Source of the DNA: Arenibacter echinorum
Lineage (GTDB): Bacteria; Bacteroidota; Bacteroidia; Flavobacteriales; Flavobacteriaceae
Assembly (NCBI RefSeq): GCF_003259375.1
Contig: NZ_QLLN01000001.1
Coordinates: forward strand, 28,635 to 92,634
Reading direction: 5' to 3'
DNA: 64,000 nt
The translations under genes and the position numbers were made by a program. The notes beneath the pieces were generated by a model. The model was not told where the DNA came from. It ran no database searches and was given only the letters and a program-made list of their open reading frames with translations. Every line of letters starts with the position of its first letter. Position 1 is the stretch's first letter. This document shows positions 26,650 through 35,133 of this stretch, piece by piece.

Positions 26650-29600
26650 TTATTGCTCCTCCGTTGCTATCTTTAGGGTCTCTAAATAGGCTACCAAATC
26701 CACTAAGTCCGTCTCCGGCATTATATTGGCCAAGCCTTGTGTCATTAATGATTGTTCCAAAGCCTTCTGTTCGGTTATATCCTCTAATTCCACAGTCTTT
26801 TGGGTGCCTCCCATCATCTTTATGGTTATCTCATCCTCTGTCCTGCTTAAGATGTATCCTGTATAGGTTTTCCCATCTTTCATTTTAAAAGAGTAACCTT
26901 CAAAACCAAAATTGATCCCGGCACTGGGATATATAATATTGGAGTATAAAAATTGCTTCGAAAGTTTATTGCCTATATCCGACAATTCCGGTCCAAATTC
27001 AATTCCTGTACCTGCAGCCAAATGACAGGAACTGCAATAGGTGCCGTAAACTTCCTTCCCGTGGGCGGCATTGCCCGTAAGTTCTACCAATTTGGAAATG
27101 TCCAGCGATCCATCGCCTTGCGCGGTTAGGAATTTTGGGGCATTGGTTCTTATCTCATTGTTCCAACTGGTCATGAGTTTTAATACAGTAGTTGTTTTAT
27201 ATTCTTCCGCCAATCTGTCCTCCTTAAGCATTTGGTATAATTCTTCCTGTCCGGATCCCGTATTACCAAGTGTTTCTATCATTTTTCTGGTAAGTGCATG
27301 GCCCAATTCCTGGGAGGTTATGTTCTCCTTTAAAAGTGCAATGGCAGTTGGATTGGATATTCCGCTTAATCTTTCCAATACAGCCATCTTCGAAGATTCC
27401 GGTGCCTGGGAATGAAGGAAGGTGTCGATCAATGTGGCTCCCTCATTATCGAGCAAAAGGTTGGCGGCTTCCTTGCCAATATCGGAGTTGGACCCATTGG
27501 CCAATACTCGAAACAGGGCCTCGTTCTGGTTCTTTAACTCCAAGTTTTTGATTGCCAAGATCCATTCCGGTGTTCCTTCAATTTTGGGAAGTACTTCTTT
27601 GACCATTTTAATATTTTTGGGTGAACTATACACAAATTTGGAATCCATTTGCCCTATAGCGTATGCCTGAATTTGGTTTTTAAGGGGGTGGTTCCAAGTA
27701 AGCATGTCCATTAGGTAGTTGTCTTTGCCGGGATGATCCTTAAAATCGAGGGCCCTAAAATAGGAAGCCAATTTGGTAGATGGAACAGTTTGGTCTTTGA
27801 TAAGGGAAACCAACATAGGAACTGATTCTTTGGCCCGAATGCGCCAGACTATTTCTTTTCCGGCTTCACTTTGCCAGTTTTCCCCAACCTTGTTTCTCCA
27901 TGCCTTGAAATACAGCTCAGGGAATTTATCCGCGCCTATACCCAAGGCTTCCAAATACCATCTATCGCCAGCAGTATGTTGAGTGGCCAAATCGGCCCAT
28001 TGTTCGGCTGCTGCCTCAGTGCCTAGAAACCTTAGTGCAATGGCTGCTTCCCTACGGACTTGTGGCGATTTATCGTTTGCTAAAAGGGATAAGTATTTCT
28101 CCAGATTTTCTGTGCCTTTAAATCTTGCCATTCGGATGCCCTGCATTCTAAATTTGGGGTCCTCATCCTGTAATGCCATTTCTATATAGGCGTTGCTTTT
28201 TGTAGGGATATACGATCCAATCCATAAGGCCCGGGCTTTGGCTATACCTCCTTTGGCCATTAATTCCTTTAATAGGGGTTGGGCTGCTTCGCCCATTGAA
28301 TTCAATTTTTGCCACGATTGATAAAAGATGTCCATGTTTCCGGAAAGTAGTCCTTTAACGGCACCATTTTCAGTCTTGGGGTCTATAGCAACTGAACTAT
28401 ATTCCGGGAAAGTGGACAATCGGTAAATTCTTCCCCGTGCAATGTCTTCTGCTTTGTGCCCGCCAACGCCGCCATCATACCAATCCGAAATAAAAAGGGA
28501 GCCGTCAGGTGCAATGGTAACATCGTCCGGTCTAAACCAATCATCTTTACTTTTTACCAGATTTTCAATTTTTGCTGTATAACCCGCCTCTGCCTCGCCT
28601 ATAATATAAGCACGGACTACATTATGGCCGGGTTCTGCATGTATGGGCTGATTTTGAAATTTTTGAGGCAACATTTTGTCCTCATAAAAAAGGATGCCAC
28701 ATGGGGATCCGGATCCTGTCTGTAGCAAATTGGGGACTGTTCCCGGGTCGTTTAAATGCCAATGCCTTTTGGGGATGTCGTTATCCCATCCTGTTCTTCT
28801 CTCTCGCCAGTTTGCACCGGATAATAAATCCCGATAGCCATAATTGCCATATTCCATAACATAATTTATCCGTGTCCCCCGATTGCCGTCATCGTCATTA
28901 TCAGATTGCCATAAACCGCCATAGGAATCAATGGTAATTTCATATGGGTTCCTAAAATTATGCCCTAAAACTTCCAGATTGGTTCCGTCTATATTCATTC
29001 TAAAGGCCATCCCTTCCCTGTAAGGCTGGCCATTGGCCACAATTTCTTCGCCGTGCATGTCCATAACGGCTTCGCCATTTTTGTCCAATAATTGCTTTCC
29101 ATTATTACCGAAGTTGAAATAAAATCGGCCATCGGGACCAAAGACAAAAGCGTGTACCCCGTGGTCGTGGTCTACGCCTTCTATGCCCTGGAAGAGGATT
29201 TCTTTGGAATCCGGCACATCATCCCCGTCCTCGTCTGTAAAGATGAAAACGTTGGGGCTTACGGATATTATAACCTTATTTCCCAACACGGTTATGCCCA
29301 AGGCAGCATTGATGTCCTCTCCTTGGTAGAAAACCTTGGAAGTGTCGGCTTTGCCATCTCCATTGGTGTCTTCCAGTATTAGGATGCGATCTCCGCTGTC
29401 GTCATAGGTATTATCAGGATTGGCGAACAATCTGTAATTCCTAGCCTCACAGACCCATATTCTACCTTTGGCATCTATAGCCATATTGGTAGGATTTGTG
29501 ACCATAGGTTCGGAAGCAAATAGCCCAAGATTTAATCCCTCCTCTACCTCCATTGAGGACAGGGCATTCTCGGGATTTCTTTTATCCTGTTCTGAAAGCG

Positions 29601-29703
29601 ATAGGAAATCGATATTGACTTTTGGTTTGTCCTTGCAGGAGGCAAGGGAGCCCAAGGCCATAATAATTACTAAAGTTTTGGTGGCAATTTGGTTTTGAAA
29701 CAT
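26650..29703 (-). CDS. PVC-type heme-binding lipoprotein with HEAT repeats and cytochrome c
   Basis: 1017-aa lipoprotein from the ATG at 29703 (lipobox LGSLASC; the frame extends 17 codons upstream). Layout: N-terminal beta-propeller of the 'putative membrane-bound dehydrogenase' type (MAIDAKGRIWVCEARNY, FGPDGRFYFNFGN, RPDDVTIAPDGSLFISDWYDGG) to about residue 430; a middle HEAT-repeat region (QVRREAAIALRFLGT); and a C-terminal cytochrome c domain with heme motif CSSCH. These proteins are abundant in Planctomycetes and Bacteroidota and are thought to oxidise sugars or similar compounds in the periplasm. Divergent from the secreted esterase gene. Confidence 0.9.
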   Translation of the reverse strand: MFQNQIATKTLVIIMALGSLASCKDKPKVNIDFLSLSEQDKRNPENALSSMEVEEGLNLGLFASEPMVTNPTNMAIDAKGRIWVCEARNYRLFANPDNTYDDSGDRILILEDTNGDGKADTSKVFYQGEDINAALGITVLGNKVIISVSPNVFIFTDEDGDDVPDSKEILFQGIEGVDHDHGVHAFVFGPDGRFYFNFGNNGKQLLDKNGEAVMDMHGEEIVANGQPYREGMAFRMNIDGTNLEVLGHNFRNPYEITIDSYGGLWQSDNDDDGNRGTRINYVMEYGNYGYRDLLSGANWRERRTGWDNDIPKRHWHLNDPGTVPNLLQTGSGSPCGILFYEDKMLPQKFQNQPIHAEPGHNVVRAYIIGEAEAGYTAKIENLVKSKDDWFRPDDVTIAPDGSLFISDWYDGGVGGHKAEDIARGRIYRLSTFPEYSSVAIDPKTENGAVKGLLSGNMDIFYQSWQKLNSMGEAAQPLLKELMAKGGIAKARALWIGSYIPTKSNAYIEMALQDEDPKFRMQGIRMARFKGTENLEKYLSLLANDKSPQVRREAAIALRFLGTEAAAEQWADLATQHTAGDRWYLEALGIGADKFPELYFKAWRNKVGENWQSEAGKEIVWRIRAKESVPMLVSLIKDQTVPSTKLASYFRALDFKDHPGKDNYLMDMLTWNHPLKNQIQAYAIGQMDSKFVYSSPKNIKMVKEVLPKIEGTPEWILAIKNLELKNQNEALFRVLANGSNSDIGKEAANLLLDNEGATLIDTFLHSQAPESSKMAVLERLSGISNPTAIALLKENITSQELGHALTRKMIETLGNTGSGQEELYQMLKEDRLAEEYKTTTVLKLMTSWNNEIRTNAPKFLTAQGDGSLDISKLVELTGNAAHGKEVYGTYCSSCHLAAGTGIEFGPELSDIGNKLSKQFLYSNIIYPSAGINFGFEGYSFKMKDGKTYTGYILSRTEDEITIKMMGGTQKTVELEDITEQKALEQSLMTQGLANIMPETDLVDLVAYLETLKIATEEQ

Positions 29704-30043
29704 ATGAACGTTTTTGGTTGTCGTCCCACAATTTACCAAAAAAACCAGCATCATTTTAAAAATAATGATATAGTGTTTCGGCGGGTAATGGCCATAAGTT
29801 GACTCCTTAAAATTTACTTTATTAAAGATGTTGCTTTTTGATGTTTGGAATCGGCATAATTGAACTTGACATCAAAATAATGAAAACAATGGAGGAAAAG
29901 CAGTATTTTAGTTAGCAGGATAATTTGAGGGAATGCACCTAAAAGTAGCAGGTTTTTTAGCTGGATGATATGGACCGTATTCTTGACTATTAGTTATTTC
30001 AAAATTCATAAATTATAATAGCAACTATTAACTTTTGATTTAT
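29704..30043. other. Divergent intergenic region between PVC-type and esterase genes
   Basis: AT-rich spacer between divergently transcribed genes, so it should hold two promoters. No box fully matching TAnnTTTG was found on either strand, and no hairpin or open frame that I can support. Confidence 0.4.
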
Positions 30044-31207
30044 ATGAAAAAATTACTCGGACTTTTTGCAATTTCATTTTTTTGTTTAGCCGTTTATGGT
30101 CAGGATAATATGTTGTGTGTTGGAAGTTATTGGACCGAGGATGAGGCAAATATTGTCATGAAAAAATTTTCCTCTGAATGGAACGACTTGGAATCCTGGG
30201 AACAAAGGGCTTTAAGAATTAAGAAGGGTATTACAGATGGTATGCAACTGGATAAAATGCCTAAAATAACGGGCAATTTCAATCCCATTGTTAGAAATAC
30301 CAGGGTTATGGACGGTTATATTGTGGAAAATATTGCTATCGAGAGTTTTCCGGGTTTCTTTGTCACTGGCAACCTGTATAGGCCTATGGAAGAAAAGGGC
30401 AAGTATGCGGCCATTCTTAGTCCGCATGGTCATATGAAGGATAAAAGGTATACAGATTACATTCAATGGCGGTGTGCGGCATTGGCTAGAATGGGAGCTG
30501 TGGTTTTTGCTTACGATATGGTGGGTTACGCGGAGAGCACCCAAGTAAACCACAAGATGCCAATAGCCTTGCTTTTACAGACTTGGAACAGTAAACGGGT
30601 CTTGGAATATTTACTGTCCAGACCAGATGTGGATTCCGAACGAGTAGGGATGACAGGCGCCTCAGGAGGCGGTACCCAAACCTTTGTTTTAACGGCCATA
30701 GATGATCGAATAAAAGTAGCTGCACCAGTAGTACAGGTTTCTGCCCACTTTTTTGGAGGATGTGTTTGTGAGAGCGGAATGCCGATACACAAAAGTGCCG
30801 ATCACCAAACCAATAATGTGGAGATAGCCGCCCTTTGCGCCCCAAGACCTTTATTGTTGGTGTCAGATGGTTCCGACTGGACAAGAAACACCCCAAGAAT
30901 AGAGTATCCTTACATACAAAAGGTATATGCGCTGTATAATGCGGAACACAAAGTGGAAAATGTTCATCTACCGGCCGAAAGGCATGATTACGGATACAAT
31001 AAAAGAACGGCACTCTACAATTTCTTTGACCACCATCTTGATCTGAACGCCGGAAATATACCTTATTCTGAGGGCTACAAGGAAGATTTTGTTACTATTT
31101 TGCCCCCAGAAGATTTGATGGTTTTTGGCAAGGATAGTCCAAGGCCCAAGAATGCCCTAGAAGGTGATGAGGCCGTTATGGCCTATTTGAATATAAAAGT
31201 AGATTAA
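30044..31207 (+). CDS. Secreted alpha/beta hydrolase (acetylxylan-esterase-like)
   Basis: 387 aa from ATG 30044, with a signal peptide (MKKLLGLFAISFFCLAVYG-QD). The fold is an alpha/beta hydrolase: PHGHMKDKRYTDY near the oxyanion hole, the nucleophile elbow GASGGGTQTF (Ser near 208), an acid region LLVSDGSDWT and a late ERHDYGY with the catalytic His. The GGCVCESGMPIH segment recalls carbohydrate-esterase-like hydrolases of Bacteroidota. It may remove acyl groups from polysaccharides, but no polysaccharide-utilisation genes are adjacent. A sulfurtransferase gene follows after 5 bp. Confidence 0.85.
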   Translation: MKKLLGLFAISFFCLAVYGQDNMLCVGSYWTEDEANIVMKKFSSEWNDLESWEQRALRIKKGITDGMQLDKMPKITGNFNPIVRNTRVMDGYIVENIAIESFPGFFVTGNLYRPMEEKGKYAAILSPHGHMKDKRYTDYIQWRCAALARMGAVVFAYDMVGYAESTQVNHKMPIALLLQTWNSKRVLEYLLSRPDVDSERVGMTGASGGGTQTFVLTAIDDRIKVAAPVVQVSAHFFGGCVCESGMPIHKSADHQTNNVEIAALCAPRPLLLVSDGSDWTRNTPRIEYPYIQKVYALYNAEHKVENVHLPAERHDYGYNKRTALYNFFDHHLDLNAGNIPYSEGYKEDFVTILPPEDLMVFGKDSPRPKNALEGDEAVMAYLNIKVD

Positions 31208-31212
31208 AATGT

Positions 31213-32028
31213 ATGGAAATGAATAGTAATATAGTGTCTGTGGATTGGCTTAACCAAAATTTGGAAAAGCCCGAAATCATAATTTTGGATGTCCGTTTAC
31301 GCTATGATCCGACATCTTCCGAATTAGATGACCTTAGGATAAAAGGAGCTCGAATTTTTGACCTGGAAAACGATTTTAGTGATAAAAATAGCCAGTTTCC
31401 CAATACACTTCCCAGTCCCGGGCAATTTGAAAATTCCTGTAGAAAATTAGGTATTAATAAATCCAGTATCATAGTGGTCTACGATCATCCTGGTATTTAT
31501 GTGAGTCCCAGGGTCTGGTGGATGTTTAAAGTTATGGGGCATCGGAATGTTAGAGTTTTGGATGGTGGTTTTCCGGAATGGAAGAAAGCGGGATATATAA
31601 CGGAAAAAGTAGTTGGAATAAAGTACGAAACAGGCAATTTTAAAGCAGATTTCAATCCTGATATGGTGGTGAACTTTGAGGGGATAAGCGAAAATTTGAA
31701 AAGCAGAAAAGCTCTGGTCATAGATGCCCGTTCCTCCGATCGTTTTCATAGCCTTGTTCCAGAACCGAGGAAGGAATTGAGAAGGGGAAATATTCCGAAC
31801 TCCATTAATATCCCTTATGAAACTGTTCTTAAAGATGGAAAGTTTAAATCCCCAAACGAGTTGAAGGAAGTTTTTCTTGAGTTAGAAACGGAAAGGCGGC
31901 CGTTGGTGTTTAGTTGTGGATCTGGCGTTACAGCATGTATTGTTCTAATGGCAAGCGAAATGAGCCTGCAAAACGAAAATAAGGTTTATGATGGTTCATG
32001 GACCGAATATGCGCAAGTAGCGGATTAA
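31213..32028 (+). CDS. Sulfurtransferase (two rhodanese domains)
   Basis: 271-aa tandem rhodanese protein of the thiosulfate/3-mercaptopyruvate sulfurtransferase type. The first, inactive domain contains the VSPRVWWMFKVMGHRNVRVLDGG stretch. The second domain has LVIDARSSDRF and the active-site loop CGSGVTAC (catalytic Cys at residue 235), which favours 3-mercaptopyruvate sulfurtransferases (CGxGVTA) over rhodaneses (CRKGVT). No signal peptide, so cytoplasmic. The start is the ATG at 31213, 5 bp after the esterase gene, suggesting coupling despite unrelated roles. Confidence 0.9.
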   Translation: MEMNSNIVSVDWLNQNLEKPEIIILDVRLRYDPTSSELDDLRIKGARIFDLENDFSDKNSQFPNTLPSPGQFENSCRKLGINKSSIIVVYDHPGIYVSPRVWWMFKVMGHRNVRVLDGGFPEWKKAGYITEKVVGIKYETGNFKADFNPDMVVNFEGISENLKSRKALVIDARSSDRFHSLVPEPRKELRRGNIPNSINIPYETVLKDGKFKSPNELKEVFLELETERRPLVFSCGSGVTACIVLMASEMSLQNENKVYDGSWTEYAQVAD

Positions 32029-32138
32029 TTTGTCCACATTTGGCAAAAATAATTATTCCAGGGCCTAATAGATCTTTTAAGCTGTAGCACTGGCTAAAGG
32101 AATTAAAGGATTTTTGTATTTTGCTCCTAAATTGCTTA
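32029..32138. other. Intergenic spacer before the BLUF remnant
   Basis: First part of a 349-bp stretch without an intact gene (32029-32377). It is AT-rich and contains TTTTTGTATTTTGC, one base short of a TAnnTTTG box, which could be the fossil promoter of the remnant at 32139. From 32304 to 32377 nothing is recognised except the short leader of modA. Confidence 0.3.
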
Positions 32139-32303
32139 ATGTAACAACTGTCTTATTATTCCAGAACAACCCAAGATATTTCTGAAGAAGATATTAGGGG
32201 CATTTTGGCAAAGTCCCGTGAGCGTTACAAGGTCATAGGTGTTGTCAGAACTGTTCGCGTATTGCACTGCTGCATTATATTTGTTTTGAATAAGAGTGCG
32301 TAA
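32139..32303 (+). pseudogene. Remnant of a BLUF blue-light sensor gene
   Basis: The frame reads Met, stop (TAA at 32142), Gln, then LSYYSRTTQDISEEDIRGIL-AKSRERYKVIGV. This matches the N-terminal beta-alpha of BLUF domains (Y-x-S-R-A/T-x-x-x-S-E-x-D-L-x-x-I-L-x-x-S-R-x-x-N-x-x-x-G-I), which bind FAD and sense blue light. After about 35 codons similarity is lost and a stop follows at 32301. A stop as second codon plus loss of the remaining two thirds of the domain mark it as a pseudogene fragment. Confidence 0.6.
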
Positions 32304-32377
32304 ATTTATATGGAAGGAGCTAATCTAATTTGACCTTGATCCCTCTCTTTTGACGATTAAAATTTATCCAATAAAAA

Positions 32378-33166
32378 ATGTTTAACAGCGAAAGAACAAT
32401 TAAGGGATGCAAATGGCAATGGCTGTGGTTAGTGCTGCTTACCATCGTATTTGTTGGGTGTCAGAATAATAACGATAAAAAAATTATAATAGCCACTGCG
32501 GCCAATATTGAGTCTGCCATGCTGGCTTTGACAAATGCCTATGCCCACAAAACTGGAGTGAAATTCGAGTTAATTGTTGGGTCATCGGGCAAGTTGACAG
32601 CACAGATTATGGAAGGTGCACCTTATGATATTTTTGTTGCCGCAAATATGAAATATCCTGAAGCTGTTTATGCAGGGGGAAAAGCTAAGAATAAGCCTAA
32701 AGTCTATGCCAAAGGAAAATTGGTACTATGGTCAATGATTGAAAATACCCCCATTTCAATTGCTGCATTGTCCGATCCCGTTATAGAACACATTGCTTTG
32801 GCAAATCCCAAAACTGCCCCGTATGGCGTTGCCGCCCAAGAAGTTTTGCAACACTACGGCCTGAACGAAATCTTAGGGTCTAAATTAGTCTTCGGGGAAA
32901 GTATTGGCCAAACAGATCAATTCATTATTTCCCGAGCAGCGCAAATTGGTTTTACGGCCTTATCAACAGTTTTATCCCCAGAAATGAAAGGGAAAGGAAG
33001 TTGGATTCTTATAAATCCATCGCTATACTCTAATATTAGTCAAGGTGTGGTACTGGTAAATCGGAAAGAAGAGACTAACCAAGGTTCACAGGGCTTTTAT
33101 GACTTTCTTTTTTCAGTTGAAGCCAAGGAGATATTAAAAGAATTTGGATATTTGGTAGATGAATAG
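32378..33166 (+). CDS. modA: Molybdate ABC transporter substrate-binding lipoprotein
   Basis: 262-aa periplasmic binding protein with a lipoprotein signal (WLWLVLLTIVFVGC). The mature start IIIATAANIESAMLALTNAY and the VGSSGKLTAQIMEGAPYDIFVAAN segment are the anion-binding ModA hallmarks. The ANPKTAPYGVAAQEVL and VFGESIGQTDQFI blocks follow. It captures molybdate or tungstate for ModBC. First gene of modA-mop-modB-modC, overlapping the next by 8 bp. The signal is preceded by about 14 polar residues, so a slightly later start cannot be excluded. Confidence 0.94.
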   Translation: MFNSERTIKGCKWQWLWLVLLTIVFVGCQNNNDKKIIIATAANIESAMLALTNAYAHKTGVKFELIVGSSGKLTAQIMEGAPYDIFVAANMKYPEAVYAGGKAKNKPKVYAKGKLVLWSMIENTPISIAALSDPVIEHIALANPKTAPYGVAAQEVLQHYGLNEILGSKLVFGESIGQTDQFIISRAAQIGFTALSTVLSPEMKGKGSWILINPSLYSNISQGVVLVNRKEETNQGSQGFYDFLFSVEAKEILKEFGYLVDE

Positions 33167-33560
33167 TTTTCCGGGTCATATTACAGAAGTTAAAACCAAT
33201 GGAACCATGTCCATTGTAGGTGTTGAGGTAGAAAGTGGTGAGGAATTAATGTCCGTGGTTATAGATAGCCCTGATACTGCCCCTTATTTGAAAAAGGGCA
33301 ACAAGGTGAATGTCTTGTTTAAGGAAATGGAGGTTGCAGTCACAACCCAAAAGGAATTGGATATTAGTATTGAGAATAGGATTGCTGGAAGCATTAGCAG
33401 TATGGAAGAGGGAGTTTTATTGAGTAGATTGGTTTTGGAAACAAAAATGGGGGAGGTCATCGCTATTATAAGTACTAAGAGTTTAAGGCAGATGGGATTG
33501 GTTGAAAAGATGAACGTAATGATTATGGTTAAATTGAACGAGATAATACTTGCGCCATAA
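33159..33560 (+). CDS. Molbindin/TOBE-domain protein
   Basis: 133-aa protein made of two TOBE/Mop-like repeats (about 1-62 and 67-133). The second contains ISIENRIAGSISSMEEG and VIAIISTKSLRQMGL, close to the SARNxLxG...ITxxSxxxLGL pattern of molybdopterin-binding (Mop) domains. Likely a cytoplasmic molybdate-binding protein. It overlaps modA at its start and modB at its stop (TAATG), so it is part of the mod operon. The first repeat is diverged. Confidence 0.82.
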   Translation: MNSFPGHITEVKTNGTMSIVGVEVESGEELMSVVIDSPDTAPYLKKGNKVNVLFKEMEVAVTTQKELDISIENRIAGSISSMEEGVLLSRLVLETKMGEVIAIISTKSLRQMGLVEKMNVMIMVKLNEIILAP

Positions 33561-34231
33561 TGGATTGGCAACCTTTAGTGCTTACCTTTAAACTTGCGGT
33601 GGTTACTACGGCGATATTGTTTGTGGTTTCTATTCCCATAGCCCGTTGGCTGTCAAGTACCAAATCCAAAATAAGGCCTGTCTTGGAAACCTTGGTGAGT
33701 ATGCCATTGGTGCTTCCGCCTACCGTTTTGGGTTTTTATATGCTGGTGGTCTTTAGCCCGGAAAATGCCTTTGGAAATTGGTTAAATGAATGGCTGGGGA
33801 TCAAGCTTATATTTTCGTTTGGGGGTTTGGTAGTGGCATCGGTCATTTATAGCTTGCCGTTTATGGTGCAACCCATTCAGGCAGGACTTTCCTCCTTGCC
33901 TTCCACATTAAAAGAAGCTTCCTATACTATGGGGAAATCAAAAATGACAACACTGCTAAAAGTTTTGTTGCCCAATATTAAACCTTCCCTTCTAACAGGC
34001 ATTGTACTTTCCTTTGCCCATACAGTTGGGGAGTTTGGCGTAGTGCTTATGATTGGGGGGAATATGCCCGGAAAGACCAAAGTGGCCTCTATTGCCATAT
34101 ATGATGAAGTGGAAGCGCTTAATTATGTTGCTGCCAATAGCTATTCATTGATTTTGTTTACAATAACTTTTTTTATTCTGCTACTGGTTTATCTAACCAA
34201 TGGAGGATATTTTAAACGCTACTCCCAATGA
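33560..34231 (+). CDS. modB: Molybdate ABC transporter permease
   Basis: 223-aa inner-membrane permease with about five helices. The N-terminal LVLTFKLAVVTTAILFVVSIPIA, then LVSMPLVLPPTVLGFYML, and the EAA loop (LKEASYTMGKSKMTTLLKVLLPNIKPSLLTG) with FAHTVGEFGVVLMIGGN are characteristic of ModB/CysTW-type permeases. Starts within the stop of the Mop gene and overlaps modC by 4 bp. Normal length. Confidence 0.95.
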   Translation: MDWQPLVLTFKLAVVTTAILFVVSIPIARWLSSTKSKIRPVLETLVSMPLVLPPTVLGFYMLVVFSPENAFGNWLNEWLGIKLIFSFGGLVVASVIYSLPFMVQPIQAGLSSLPSTLKEASYTMGKSKMTTLLKVLLPNIKPSLLTGIVLSFAHTVGEFGVVLMIGGNMPGKTKVASIAIYDEVEALNYVAANSYSLILFTITFFILLLVYLTNGGYFKRYSQ

Positions 34232-35100
34232 TAAGTTTAAACCTAAAAAAGACACTTAAATCTGCGGGAGGAAAAATAGACCTGAATTTGCAATTGACCA
34301 TCGAAAAGGGGCAATTTGTTACTTTATTTGGGGAATCCGGTGCAGGGAAAACATCTACTTTAAGAATGCTTAGTGGTTTGTTAAGGCCAGATAGTGGAAC
34401 CATAAAAGTGGGTGAAACAATATGGTTTGACAGTCACAAAAATATTGATCTTAAACCCCAACAGCGCAAAGTGGGATACGTATTTCAGGATTATGCCCTC
34501 TTTCCCAACATGAGCGTTCGTCAAAATTTGGAATACGCCCTTCAGAAAAATCAGGATAGAACCATAATAGGGGAGTTGTTGGAATTTGCCGAGCTTGGCG
34601 AATTGGAACAAAGAAAACCAGAAACCCTATCCGGGGGGCAAAAACAACGAGTGGCATTGGTCAGGGCATTGGTCCAACGGCCTGAAATATTAATATTGGA
34701 CGAACCTTTATCGGCCTTGGATTTAAAGATGCGGATAAAGTTACAGGAATATCTTTTGCAGGTTCATAAGAAATATAATCTGACCACTATATTGGTAAGT
34801 CATGATATTGGGGAAATAGTTAAACTATCGGATAGAGTCTATGAGCTTCAAAATGGTAGCGTAATCAAAAAAGGTACTACTACCGATTTTTTTGGACTAA
34901 ACAAGACCAGTGCTAAATTTAGATTCTCGGGAGAGGTGTTAAAGATACAAAGGGAAGATGTTTTATATGTAATTTCCGTACTGATCGGTAACGATATTAT
35001 CAAGGTGGTTGCGGATCGGACCGAGGCCAATAATTTTAAGATAGGAGATCAGGTTTTAGTAGCTTCAAAAGCCTTTAATCCTATAATTCAAAAAATATAG
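34228..35100 (+). CDS. modC: Molybdate ABC transporter ATP-binding protein
   Basis: 290-aa ATPase. Walker A GESGAGKTST, Q-loop region GYVFQDYALFPNMSV, signature LSGGQKQRV, Walker B ILILDEPLSALD and the switch His in LVSHD are all present. The C-terminal tail (about 225-290) is a single reduced TOBE-like region, shorter than the E. coli protein. The separate Mop gene two positions upstream may compensate. Last gene of the mod operon. It meets gldA tail to tail, only 33 bp apart, without a clear terminator. Confidence 0.95.
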   Translation: MISLNLKKTLKSAGGKIDLNLQLTIEKGQFVTLFGESGAGKTSTLRMLSGLLRPDSGTIKVGETIWFDSHKNIDLKPQQRKVGYVFQDYALFPNMSVRQNLEYALQKNQDRTIIGELLEFAELGELEQRKPETLSGGQKQRVALVRALVQRPEILILDEPLSALDLKMRIKLQEYLLQVHKKYNLTTILVSHDIGEIVKLSDRVYELQNGSVIKKGTTTDFFGLNKTSAKFRFSGEVLKIQREDVLYVISVLIGNDIIKVVADRTEANNFKIGDQVLVASKAFNPIIQKI

Positions 35101-35133
35101 GCCTGGAATGGCGGGCTAACAAGGTATTTGGGT

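Noticed and set aside
30212-31013. Long antisense frames (113 and 175 codons) under the esterase gene.
   Set aside because: Opposite-strand shadows of a gene with clear motifs; their residue content (many H, C, R) is unlike real proteins here.
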